In this document: piece by piece, positions 1-9,625 of the stretch | How the letters are laid out: each line of letters begins with the position of its first letter | Numbering within the stretch: the first letter of the stretch is position 1 | From: Puccinia triticina | Taxonomy: Eukaryota > Basidiomycota > Pucciniomycetes > Pucciniales > Pucciniaceae | DNA: 64,000 nt | Assembly: GCF_026914185.1 (NCBI RefSeq) | Contig: NC_070561.1 | Coordinates: forward strand, 7,936,001 to 8,000,000 | Direction: 5' to 3' | Translations under genes and position numbers: made by a program | Notes under the pieces: model-generated | The model's database searches: none | The model's input: the letters and a program-made list of their open reading frames with translations, nothing else | Told to the model about the DNA's origin: nothing

Positions 1-64
1 TCTCTGATACGAAACGCCTTGAACTCCTAGCGAGAGAGAGGGCTCATAACCTCTAATGCTCTGG

Positions 65-208
65 CCTGGGATGTCGGTGAGAAACAAGCAAAGAGAGTAA
101 ATTTCGATCTATGAGAGAGAAAAGAAAGAAGAAAGAGAACAAAGAAAGAGATGAGAGTAGAACAATAGAGCTTACCTGGGATGTCGGTGAGAAACAAGCA
201 AAGAGAGT
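65..208. repeat. 34-bp direct repeat with an inverted third copy nearby
   Basis: A 34-bp sequence starting CCTGGGATGTCGGTGAG is present at 65-98 and again at 175-208, exactly the same. The spacer is purine-rich (AAAGAAAGAAG type). A partial inverted copy (ACCGGCATCCCAGG) follows at about 225-239, so 175-239 could fold into a hairpin. No gene is seen here. The role is unknown; it may be the edge of a larger repeat that begins left of the window. Confidence 0.7.
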
Positions 209-436
209 GAGGAAAAGAAGGTTCACCGGCATCCCAGGGAGGAGTCTTTTAGAGTAAGAAAGAAAACACAATACAAGCATCACTAACAACAATATGCTAA
301 TAGAAAGTATACGCCTAAAACATAACACTTCCCCCTTCTTCCTCCATCATCCCTCCCACTCCCCCCCCCCTCCCCCCAAACAAAAAATGCCCCCCGACTC
401 GCCCTCACCTCCCCGCCCGACCGTTCGCACCCACAA

Positions 437-565
437 GCCAGCCCCCCAGCCAGCCCCCCAGCCAGCAACCCAGCCAGCAACCCAGCCAGCAACCCAGCCA
501 GCAACCCAGCAGCAGCAGCACGCCAGATTTTCATTTCCCCGCTACCGCTACCGCTACCGCTACCG
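437..565. repeat. Minisatellite (CCAGCCAGCAAC) and GCTACC hexamer repeat
   Basis: Tandem copies of a 12-mer CAGCCAGCAACC run from about 437 to 510, then short CAG repeats, then (GCTACC)n at 541-565. Open frames here (Ala/Gly/Leu repeats on one strand, Gln/Pro/Thr on the other) come from the repeat and are not credible proteins. Confidence 0.8.
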
Positions 566-1392
566 GTGAGTCTTCACCCTCCCCCCCCTTTTTTTTGGCC
601 CAACCAACTGACCATCGGGCTTTCCTTTTGCCCTTGGCCACAGGTATCTACAAAGGTGGTGCGCGCATGATACGATGAAACAGTAGAAGAAACAGATAAC
701 GAAGGAAACAAGGCTGAAACACGGGCCCAGCTGGACTGGGCCGTTGTAATAACAACCAGGGTGAGCTACTGGGCCTACACACCGGGACGATTGGGGCGCC
801 CCCCGATCGTCGCCGCTGGCGCCACCGTGGCCCCGCAAGTCAATCGCGCCTAAGTGGCGCTGTAAAATGCAATGCCGGCCAGGCGTCGGACATAGGCGCC
901 TCGCGAACGGCCCGAGATGGGCGCCTTGCGGACGCCCTGGGCGGGGTGGCGCCGTATCTGCGTCTGCATTCAAAACGCCAGGCCCCCGCGAGCGCCTGGC
1001 GCCCTGCCTGGCGTCCTGCTCGCGGGGGCCATGGCGGTCATGATGAGTGTTTGCTGATGACCTGCGCACGCCTTTTGGGCGCCGGGGGCTCCGCCTGGCT
1101 TGGCTGGTTGGCGACGACGGTGAGGGCGCGTAGAGGTACAATCGGAGGCCCTCGGCTGGTCGACTAACTGTCCGCCCCTGAGCCGTCTCCCGCATCCGCA
1201 GGTGGGACGATTGGCAGGGCTGTTATGCCGCGGCTGGATGCACGCAGCGATGGGAGAGGTGGCACGAGGATTGCACCGAGCCGTGGCTTGGCCACCAGTA
1301 GCGAGATGAGGCCGATAAGGCCTATTTTGCCTCATCGGGGGCAAACAAGATGGGGGGGGGGGTCTCACGGTGATCCTCAGGGGGCTCATAGG
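566..1392. other. GC-rich stretch without a recognisable gene
   Basis: Rich in GGCGCC-type palindromes and CGCCTGG words. Several frames are open by composition only. I see no domain, no splice-consistent model and no terminal repeats. A similar GC-rich texture recurs at about 6080-6800, so both may be old repeat debris. Confidence 0.4.
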
Positions 1393-1394
1393 TA

Positions 1395-2462
1395 CAGTGC
1401 CCCGCACCTCTTCTCGACTACCCCTACAGGGGTGTTCCAAATTTTGGGGGGGAAAAATCCAAAAAAAAATTGGGGGCGGGGGCTTTTCTCTGATGATTGC
1501 TGATGTTTCTAGGGGAAAATGATGCTGTACAACAGCTGTCAGAACTTTTAGCCTGAGAAATAAGTGTTATACATACATTGTAATACATATTTGAATATAT
1601 TACATAAGTGTACATATTATGGTTGTTGTGAGGTCTCCTGGCATTAAAGAGGCGCGAGTATGTAAGTACGAGAGAAAAGAAACTAAATGATAGATTGCAT
1701 AAAGAGGAAAAGCATAATGGGACTAGAAATACAAGGTTTATTTATAGTCTACATTATGTAACTAGAAACTGACATGCAATAGCTAAGAGATGTCGCGTCG
1801 AGACCATAGTGTATGTCAGTCATGACATAACTGTAGTGAGACGTAACTCTTTTACGTAATCGAGCTACAACAGGCATCCTGGCTTTGGCAAATCAAGAGA
1901 CCTTCAAAAAAACAACTCACGATGGCGCCTGCTAGCAAAGTTTCTAAAGCACAAAGAGCCCGCCGCAAATTTGAATCAATGCTGAGGAAGAAGGTTGGCC
2001 GCACAATCAAAAAGCAAAAATTGAATTCCAATCAAAGCTGTCCTATTGAGATTTCCAATGAGGGCGAACAGGCTGATGAACAATTTTTTTGCAATCCTGA
2101 CAAAAATCAATTCCCACCGGCAAGAACTCAGCCAATTGCACTTGCCAAATGCCGTAATCATATGGTTTACAGTGTTTTATATACATAATAAGTCCGTCAA
2201 GTACATAAAAAATACTTTATAAACCCATAGTACATATATTTAAACCCATAGTATAGGCAAGTGTTCCAAATTTGACCACCCAAAAAATGATAACTTTTGA
2301 AGGAGACATCCCAGAGGGATGTGCTATATAAAATCCTTTTCTACAAGCTCCATAGAGCTCAAAAATGTGTTGTATGGAGTTATAGGGTTGATGGTCAAAA
2401 AGTTATGGGGGGTCAAAAGATTTTGCGGGCGCGGGGTAGTTGAGAAGAGATGCGGGGCACTG
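1395..2462. mobile_element. Degenerate DNA transposon with TA target duplication (Tc1/mariner-like)
   Basis: Terminal inverted repeats of about 30 bp: the left end reads CAGTGCCCCGCACCTCTTCT, and the right end is its inverse with two mismatches over the run to ACTACCCC. Each end is flanked by TA (1393-1394 and 2463-2464), the target duplication expected of Tc1/mariner-superfamily elements (Fot1/pogo in fungi). At 1068 bp it is shorter than an autonomous element, and only a short internal ORF remains. No DDE/DDD domain can be read. Confidence 0.65.
1922..2188 (+). CDS. Short ORF inside the TA-flanked DNA element
   Basis: 88 codons from ATG, lysine/arginine-rich at the N terminus (KAQRARRKFESMLRKKVG), then polar. 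It lies in the middle of the 1395-2462 inverted-repeat element, so it may be the start of a lost transposase, whose N-terminal DNA-binding region would be basic. I do not recognise the family. It may not be expressed. Confidence 0.35.
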   Translation: MAPASKVSKAQRARRKFESMLRKKVGRTIKKQKLNSNQSCPIEISNEGEQADEQFFCNPDKNQFPPARTQPIALAKCRNHMVYSVLYT

Positions 2463-2684
2463 TATGCGGGGGATTTTATGGTGAAAATCCTGACTGTATT
2501 CCTTAATCAATATACCTATGTGTAGTTACAAGGGGGGGGGAGCAGGAGGATGAAAAAGGAGAAATAGGGTGACGGGGACAGTCACCCGCAGAGCGGGGTG
2601 TACTATGAAGGAAAGGGGGGCCGGAGGGGCAAGCGTAAGAAGAACATGAAGCAGGCAGTAGAAATGGGGCAGTGGGGCTCACAA

Positions 2685-2900
2685 CACTGCCAGTATATTT
2701 GGCTGGGATGAAGTCATCCCAGTTTAACTGGGATGCACTCAACTGATTTAAAATGGGTTGATCTCATCCAATAAAATATAAACCCAAGGGGGGTACCTTG
2801 GATTTATATTTCATCAGTTGAGATCAACCAAGTTTAAATTGGTTGATTTCATCCCAGTCTAACTGGGATAAGCTCAACCCAGCCAATTACACTGGCAGTG
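2685..2900. mobile_element. CACTA-like foldback MITE, 216 bp
   Basis: Ends CACTGCCAGT and ACTGGCAGTG are inverted repeats, and similarity continues inward (TTTGGCTGGG against CCCAGCCAAT). The 3-bp CAA at 2682-2684 repeats at 2901-2903. CACTR ends with a 3-bp duplication fit the CACTA/EnSpm superfamily. The interior is built from further palindromes (for example CATCCCAGTTTAACTGGGATG-type units), so almost the whole element can fold back. It has no coding capacity. Confidence 0.65.
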
Positions 2901-3091
2901 CAAGTACATGCACGGTACTCAGGGATCAGCATTGAGGTGGCACATGGGTAGGTTGAGAGCTCTGAAGGACTTACGTGGGGGTTGCATTGCCGCCAGCAGG
3001 AGCCAACGAAGGGTTTTGTTGGCGGGGAAATGCACACTTTGGGGGTGGGAGTCGTGCGGAATCAATTGAGTTGCAGCAGCCAACTCACCAA

Positions 3092-3430
3092 TTAGTAACA
3101 GGTCAACAGGTGCTTGCTGACAGGCTCTAAGCCAAGATCAGCGTACAGCCGCTGGGTCGGGGTGAAGACGACTGGATCATCATCAAGCCTCAACGCGTTG
3201 TTGTTGGGCGGGGCAATCAAGGCCAACTGGGTGGCAGGAGTGTTAGGTATGTATACCGGAGGGTAGCATACAAAGGGAATCTGAGGACTTACAATTTCCC
3301 TCTGGGGTCCCGGGCTGGCTGGTCCGGCAATGAGCTGGCCGCTGAAGGGGTGGTGAAGGTTGAACTTGAGTGCTGTCACCAGCGGGGGAGCGTGGGAGAG
3401 ATGCTGGATGAAGTTGGGTCCTGGGGAGCA
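3092..3430 (-). pseudogene. Exon-like gene fragment with one plausible intron, unrecognised
   Basis: On the minus strand an open segment (motif HAPPLVTALKFNLHHPFSG) reaches a GTAAGT donor near 3293 and resumes after a CACCCAG acceptor near 3229 with LALIAPPNNNALRLDDDP and FTPTQRLYADLGLEPVS before a stop. The composition looks like real protein rather than chance ORF. No start exon or flanking exons are visible, and it sits among mobile elements, so it is probably a captured or broken host gene piece. I do not recognise the family. Confidence 0.35.
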
Positions 3431-3794
3431 TTGCCCTAATTGTATGGATGATCAAGCCGCGTAGTTAGCCCTAATGCTGTGGTGGGATTAGGGCTAACTC
3501 CTTGTCTCCTCGCGCAGCCCGGACATCCCGCTGGGGATCCTGCAGGCCAAGAGGGCCCGTGAAGACGCCTGGCCTGCCCTCTGGCGGGGAGTGCACTCCT
3601 GCTCTTCGCCAAGTTGCCAAGTCACCCCAATAGGGATAATGTTCCTTATGTACATTCATACCCATCAGTTTTTTTTTGTCTTGTGGTATCTGTTCAATGT
3701 CCAATTCAATTAATGTGTCCACATTAAATAGATGAATGCAGAGAGAGCAACAAAAACTTATCAGGTTGATAATTTTAATGTTGTTGGACCTGTG
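3431..3794. other. No gene seen
   Basis: Between the gene fragment and the solo LTR I see no ORF, repeat pair or RNA gene that I can support. Confidence 0.4.
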
Positions 3795-3799
3795 TGAAC

Positions 3800-4630
3800 T
3801 GAAAAATTTAGAGCAACTAAAATAGATTTCTTTGTCTTAATAACTCTTCTGTATATACATGTATTTTCTGGATAAGAAAAGTAAGGTTATTGAGAGAGGA
3901 AGTTTACCTAAAAGCAGCACTAGGTTATGCTGGATTCTGGATAAAGCTTCCTGGATGCTTGCGCTGATGCTTCGCTTGTGTGTGACGAGTATAACGGGTC
4001 TGGAGCAATAGGATGCGCATCTGTCAGAGACATCTCCAGACTGTTTTTGTAGCGCTTTTTATGTTTCTTTTAACTCACCAATGCAGGGACTAGTTATATG
4101 AATAACTTAGTCTTTTCCTGTCTGTACGGGTGGTCTTGGTCTGAGTCTGTAGCAACAAGCGTGATTGGCTTTGCTTTAGTTCTAGTGCTTTGTTTGCTGA
4201 ATCTCCAGAATGGGATCTGCTCACCTTGGTCGGTGCTGGCCGTGATCCTGGCTAGGAGTGAGTTCTGCGCCTTGTTCCGAATACGCCGCGCAAGAGTTCT
4301 GTCGAGTATAAAGTTGGTCAGCTTGGTCTGCATATCAACTTTATCTCTTCTCGGCTACGTACACGGAGGCGTGTTCTATTTTACCTTTTTCCTCTGCGGT
4401 TGCCGTTGCGAGTGCCGTGTCTGCAAAGGACCGTGCGACTCGCGTCAGCTAAAGCTTTGGTTTAGGGTTTGGCTTGACTGCTAGAGGGGCTTACCTCTTT
4501 GCGCAGCTGGGTTGTGGTTTGGGTCTGTCCGCGCGAGCTCTCTGAAAGATTGCTGCGGGTGGTCTGGGTTCTGGTCTAACCGCGCCAACTTCCGCGGGGG
4601 TTGTTGCTGGTCTGGGGCTATAATCTCACA
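3800..4630 (-). mobile_element. Solo LTR related to the copia element at 16613-22556
   Basis: Read on the minus strand it starts TGTGAGATT and ends TTTTTCA, and follows the same landmarks as the intact copia LTR: GCTCGCGCGG, CCCAGCTGC, AGGTAAGC, GAGCAACT-like end. It is 831 bp against 843 bp for the intact copia LTR. An exact 5-bp target duplication TGAAC lies at 3795-3799 and 4631-4635. The two LTR types are clearly diverged, so this is an older insertion of a sister family whose internal region was lost by LTR-LTR recombination. The 128-codon open frame on the + strand inside it is antisense to the LTR and not a gene. Confidence 0.88.
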
Positions 4631-4932
4631 TGAACAACCATCTTCTCCTTCGTGATCGTGAGGGGCGCAGTCAATCTTTTCAATCCCATAGTGGTACTGG
4701 AAGTATTTGCAGAGAGGGACGTGTTATCAGTGTTCCTTCTGTCAATCGCAGGCAGATGAGCGGGGTGTTGCTCAGTCTCCATCACATTGGAAAAAATTTG
4801 CTTGTTCTGCTTGCCTCCCGAGTTTGATAGCAGGTTGTGGTCATTCTTCTCAGCGGTGTCGCAAGTCTGAGCTGTTCGGGGACGAGGGCTTAGCTACGTT
4901 TGGGTGGCAGAGGCATCTGAGGTGAGCACCCC

Positions 4933-6078
4933 TGTCAGGCGCGGTGATGCCAAGAGTACAAGTACTCTTCTAGCTACACCGGTGACTGTGCACGGTGCGA
5001 TGGAGCGCGCAGCAAAAGCGCGGTGAAAGTGCGAAGTAACTGCGGACAGTTACTTCTTATGAACCCAAAAAGGGGGTTAAACGGAGGGGCCAGGGGCGCC
5101 TGGGGTGGTTTAGTGCCCTCCGCGGTTCTTACAGGGCCTGCGCACGAAATGCGCAGGGGTTTTTGTGGCCTGTGACTTCTGGGGCCCTGTGAAAGGGGGT
5201 AGTTGTACGCAGAAACGCGCCCAGGATGGGGTTTGGGATAAAATCCCGGTAGAAAAGGAAAAAAACGCAGACTTACTCTCAGCGAGGGTCTGCGGTAAAA
5301 AAGACTACCGATTCAAGAAAACCGAGGTCGAGGCAAGGTCAGGCTAGCGCACAGGTCGATTAGACAAGGGCTAGACTGACAAGGCTTCGAGGTGGTTATA
5401 AATGTATCTGGGGGACCTTGAATGGCCCAAAGGCCCCCATTTATATATTCGAGCTACAACCGGTAGGGTTGTAGCTCTGTTTAGTTATTCTTCCTTTGGC
5501 TCTTCGGCCGGAGGAGTAGAGCGTGGACAGGAGCGTTCGAGAATTCTAGTATCCACATCGCTCCTGTCATTCATCTTTTGGAGATGACGGGTTCTCTCTC
5601 TCGATCCGAGGGAGGGTATTTGATTTTCTAGTCATTCTCGGACTGTTCATCTGCGGCCAAGGAGATTCAGTAGTTCATTTTACTGCTACACTCCTCTGGC
5701 CGTTTCACATCGGTCCTTCTGTTGTTGTTTCTCCTAGTTCTATCGAACTGGAGAATTTCTCGCAACCCGTTCTCTTGCCTTGAGAGCGGGTTTCAACCAA
5801 TTCATAACTGGTTCTCCAGCCGTTTTCGGCTGGAGTTCTACTATTCACCCCTCAACTTGGTTTAAGGTTTGAGGGGATATGTATTGCATAGTTTCTGGTG
5901 CACTGCAATTAATATTCATTAATGAATACCCTTTCTATCCTTGTGCGCAGCGCTCTGCGCCGCTACTATTAGTGAAAGAATGTATTTTCTATCTTATCTT
6001 TAGCGGCCCTTTGCGCCGCTACTACATATGCTAGAATTGTTAGCCGGGCTCTAACTTATTATAGTAGCCCGGCTGACA
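4933..6078 (+). mobile_element. Solo LTR, 1146 bp, with 5-bp target duplication
   Basis: Starts TGTCAG and ends CTGACA (perfect 6-bp terminal inversion). The 5-bp ACCCC lies at 4928-4932 and again at 6079-6083. A TATA box (TATAAAT, 5397-5403) sets the + orientation, followed by a long leader rich in small hairpins (for example CTCTTCGGCCGGAGGAG at about 5500 and CTCCAGCC...GGCTGGAG at about 5812). No internal region or second LTR is in the window. The superfamily cannot be assigned from an LTR alone. Confidence 0.85.
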
Positions 6079-7449
6079 ACCCCGATGCCTCTTCATGTCG
6101 CGCCTTGGCCGGCCAGATGGCGCAAACAGTGGAGCACACCGGCCTCACGCCACTGTGAGTCACAGAATTGGCGACCTAGTCAGGCGAGCACCCAGGGGAC
6201 GCCCACGTGATGTGGACCTCAGCGGGCGGCTGCATGACCGGTGCGATCCGGTGCCGCCAACCGCTGGCGGCACGGGAGGACGCCGCCCTAACCTTAACGT
6301 CACAGTGGCAATCCGCTGAGGCGTCCGGCTGATGCCATGCCCGGGACCCGCCACCGTGGTGCACATGCTGACACCTCCTAGGCTCGGGCGGACAGCCGTG
6401 TATCACGGGGGCGCCAGTGTGACTCCTGGTCACGCTGGCGTCCTGTAACGCCCACCTGGCGCATGTATGACTCCTGCGTCAGACGGGCGCAGGGGCTTGT
6501 CCCGATTCGCCCGGGTGGGTAGACTATGCTAGGCCAACCAGCCACAAGGTAGTGGTCGGGTTTCCAAGATAGCCCGACGGCTACACAGGGCGGCCGACCG
6601 GACGCCAGCAGGGCTCTGCAGTGGCCGTACGCCCCGCTGGCGCGGTTCTGCCACACCCCGCCAGGACGCCATGTAGCCACGCCCTGCGCCCGTATCTGGT
6701 GGCGCCCCTAGGTCGGCCCAGGGTGGCGCCAACCTGACCGCGAACTTAGTCAGTCCTCCCTTCTGAGTTGGCAGGCTGGGGCCCCTCGCGCGAAGCACGA
6801 GCCTCCGAAGGAGGGACTTGGGAGTAAGCGGGGAAATTTGGCGTGAGCGCTGAGGACCACCTCCAACCATTTGGCTGGTGTCAAACTTCAACACCACACT
6901 AAATTTGCCTCCTGCGGGCCAATCAGGCCGCCCTGGTGCCAGATTGAAGGCCTGCATCTCGCCTTCAATCCTACATAGATCACATGTCATTAACTCAAAC
7001 GGTCTTGAAGTTACAAAGCTTGTAACTTCATCTTACCAAGATTCTTGGATTGTCCGTACCTTTGTACATGCAAGGCAAGTACATAAGAGCTAAATATACA
7101 TGCCAAAGTGTACAGCTATGGTGGCTTCTGTACTATGTTTTTGTCACAGTACAGGTAGGATACAGCAAGTTTATTGGATAGTGGAGTGTACAGGAGTAAA
7201 AAAAAACAAGAGTTTGACTTTTGGAAAACAGCTCATTGTGTTTTTTGAAAGGATGTCTAGCACTGCTCTGGGGAGATGGATAGATGATGGATGGATGGCT
7301 GGCTGCGCAAGCAGCCACGCTACAAGGCCGTGCTACTCATGACCCCGTATGTTGCGTAAAAAATGTGCAGGCATTGATTTAGTGGAATTTGGGTGCTGGC
7401 CAGGACTACGGTCTGTCAGCTCTCACGCCAGAATTCACCGCTTGGGGGC

Positions 7450-7510
7450 AAGCCTCTCTGTGAGACAGAGACCCTGCGGGGCTCTCCTCCAGAAAGGCTT
7501 GGTTAAGCTC
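7450..7510 (+). repeat. Dispersed hairpin repeat ending GGTTAAGCTC
   Basis: AAGCCTCTCTG is followed after a variable loop by AGAAAGGCTTGGTTAAGCTC. Similar AAGCCTCTC ... GAGGCTTTGTTAAGC structures occur at 8315-8392, 41838-41900, 61852-61895 and, inverted, near 40648-40710 and 12820-12935. Arms and the GTTAAG tail are conserved while loops vary. Confidence 0.45.
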
Positions 7511-8314
7511 GACCTGACCGGGGTGCAGGGATGGCAAGCTCATGACACCCGGGCTGGATCTCCCGCGGCCGTCCATACTGACCTCCTCTGGAGATTGTTC
7601 TGGAGGGTAGCATCTTGGCGCCTACTGCGACGCGAGGGAGACGGGCTCGAAGAAGGCAGGCTCCCGCCTCTGGAGTCACCGGTATGACATGCCTTGAGAG
7701 GCCTCGGGGGCCGCTGTGAGCTAACAATTGGTCGCACACGTGAGGTGTCTATTGATGCCAGGAAGAGCGGCCAGGGGGCGAGGTGGGGGTGGGGGTGGGA
7801 CCGCCACTGGCTGACGCTAGGTCATCAGGTAGTATGCAAGGCACAGCTCTCTAACTTAACACAAGACCCCCCTGGTGGGAGCGCTGTGGCTGGCCGCGAA
7901 GCCGCCCCTCCCGCAGGGAGGGACTTGCGCATTATCCCAAATTTTATGCCGGAGCAGAAATTTCATTTGGCTGAGAGGTTTTTAAAAATTTTATAGCTCC
8001 TCCCCCAGCCTCTCCACCAATATGCCCTACCCATACCCTATGCTACTTTTCTTTCTCTACAATTTGGTCTACTCAGATTTTTTCTATCACAATCTGTTGA
8101 CCTTTTCAAAAGATCAAAAATGCACAAGTCTTCCAAATGAGGCTCCACCTGCTTGGGACTCCAGGAGTTGTTTTTCTGGCTACAAGATAGATGAGTGGCT
8201 CAAATTCCTTGCAAGAACAGAACCTACAACTCTGTGTATTCAGTTTTTCTATATTGGTTGGGATTTTTAGTGTAGCAGATCTTTTCTGCTCCTGCTTAAA
8301 TCAAGACATAACTC

Positions 8315-8392
8315 ATAAGCCTCTCCTGCGGAGAGCCCTCCGGGCGGGGTCCCCCGGACCCTCCGCCTGAGAGGCTTTGTTAAGCTAGCGCA
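8315..8392 (+). repeat. Dispersed hairpin repeat ending TTTGTTAAGCTAGCGC
   Basis: CATAAGCCTCTCC begins the left arm and GAGAGGCTTTGTTAAGCTAG ends the right arm, with an inner GC-rich hairpin (GGGTCCCCCGGACCC). It belongs to the same loose family as the copy at 7450. The function is unknown; it could be the conserved end of a short mobile element. Confidence 0.45.
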
Positions 8393-8453
8393 GCTCTGGT
8401 GGCAGGGTGGGCCCCGGGGTGTTGTCTTGGGATGATCCCAACAGCGCTCATAG

Positions 8454-8492
8454 CAACGGTGGGCCAATACACTAACGTTATTTGTTAGTGTA
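8454..8492. mobile_element. Truncated end of a CAANGGTG-type foldback element
   Basis: CAACGGTGGGCCAATACACT matches the left end of the elements described at 8801, 14779 and 33853, and continues with the ACACTAAC/GTTAGTGT words of the 8801 element. No matching right end with a target duplication follows within 350 bp. Confidence 0.4.
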
Positions 8493-8800
8493 GATGACGC
8501 GTCTGCAGTATGCTGCTTCCCCTGAGTCTAATTTCTGTCCAAACTTAGAGGATGGGGCGGCATAGGACTTTTCCTGATCCAAAAAGCCAGCCTATGAAAT
8601 TTCATTGATCATCAGTTTAGATTCCAAGTCATTCCCAATATCCAGAGTCCAACAGTTGAGAAATTTAACTCAAAGCTTCCAGATTCCCGCTTCTTCCAAC
8701 AATCACTAGGCCACTTGCCAACTTAGTTCATTGAATTCCTGAGCTTGGAACTTCCGCCCTCTTCCAAATCTCTCACTTCCCTTCCCTCATTCCCTTCCTC

Positions 8801-9435
8801 CAATGGTGGGCTGATACACTAACTGTATTGTTAGTTTCTTCCACTGCACTATGCAAATAATACTTTTATGCATGATTTTCTGTCAGTAACAATACATCTT
8901 TTTGATGTTATTGTATTTTGAGTGTAGCTGAAATATGTCAGGTTAACAATAACCAAGTGCTATTTTTATGATTGTTATCTGTTTTTATTCCTGATAACAC
9001 ATACAATAACTGTCAGTTTATCTCTGCAATTAATGATAAAATTACTTTCAGTGTATTATTATTTCTGGTAGTAAAGTTGGTTTTGAGTTGCAAAAAAATA
9101 AATCTAGGACATTATAATGTTTTGAGAATCATTTTCTGGAGGCCAAAAACCATGAAATAACAGATACTGTAGTGCAGAAAATTGTTATCCTAACTCTCAT
9201 ACACTAAATTTCAGTGAAATCTTGGTTATCCAAAAGAAATACACTACCTGTTAGTGTATCTTGAGTCTATCCTGGATAACACAACCCAAGATATTCAATG
9301 GGAAACTTTGGATACACTAACTGTTAGTTTATTGGGCTATAATGGGGATAACAATAACCCATTTGTCTTTCCAAATAACCATGGATACACTAACAGATAT
9401 TGGCCCGTAGTGTAGCGTAGCGTAGTGGCCCATTG
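8801..9435. mobile_element. Foldback element, ACACTAAC-word family
   Basis: Left end CAATGGTGGGCTGATACACT and right end GTGGCCCATTG. The interior repeats TACACTAAC, GTTAGTGTA and near variants in both orientations. The last 40 bp carry TAGCGTAGCG words of another family. Flanks CTTCCTC and TTTCCAA share only 4 of 7 positions, so a target duplication is not proven here. No ORF. Confidence 0.5.
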
Positions 9436-9446
9436 TTTCCAACACC

Positions 9447-9625
9447 TATAAAAGGCCTATATGTTTTATTTCTTTGGTTAAAAGCAATTCTTATCTTCCC
9501 TTGCACGTGACCCCCAGTGAATCTTCATCCTCCATGTGAATGGTAATCACTGGGTTTTGATTAGCTTCAACAATAGCAATGGATTCAAACCAATCCCGCC
9601 TCCGATTTTGGCGACCAAGTTTACT
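9447..9625 (+). mobile_element. Probable LTR remnant: TATA box, leader and primer-binding-like site
   Basis: TATAAAAG at 9447-9454 lies 11 bp right of the 8801-9435 foldback. About 160 bp further, TTTTGGCGACCAAG (9607 on) resembles the TGG-starting primer site that follows a gypsy-type 5' LTR. The 5' part of such an LTR would lie left of 8801 and be split by the foldback. LTR ends and a target duplication could not be identified. Confidence 0.3.

Larger units (their letters stand above)
6084..8453. other. Repeat-derived stretch without a supported gene
   Basis: GC-rich, palindrome-rich sequence to about 6900, then mixed composition. Several frames of 60-150 codons are open but overlap on both strands and show no domains. 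The only structure I can name is the pair of hairpin repeats listed separately at 7450 and 8315. Confidence 0.4.

Noticed and set aside
283..569. Leu-Ala-Gly and Gln-Pro-Ala-Thr repeat ORFs
   Set aside because: Direct translation of the CCAGCCAGCAAC minisatellite in both directions.
560..1440. Arg/Pro-rich ORFs of 150-211 codons
   Set aside because: GC-rich palindromic sequence with frames open on both strands and no domains.
4098..4484. 128-codon membrane-like ORF on the + strand
   Set aside because: It lies wholly inside the minus-strand solo LTR 3800-4630, which has exact target duplications; hydrophobic composition comes from the antisense of the LTR.
8315..8392. Helitron 3' end (hairpin followed by CTAG)
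   Set aside because: One copy has CTAG after the hairpin, but the other copies do not, and no Rep/helicase or 5' TC end was found.
8454..9435. One large foldback element from 8454 to 9435
   Set aside because: Flanks CTCATAG and TTTCCAA do not match, and 350 bp of unrelated sequence separates the two left-type ends.
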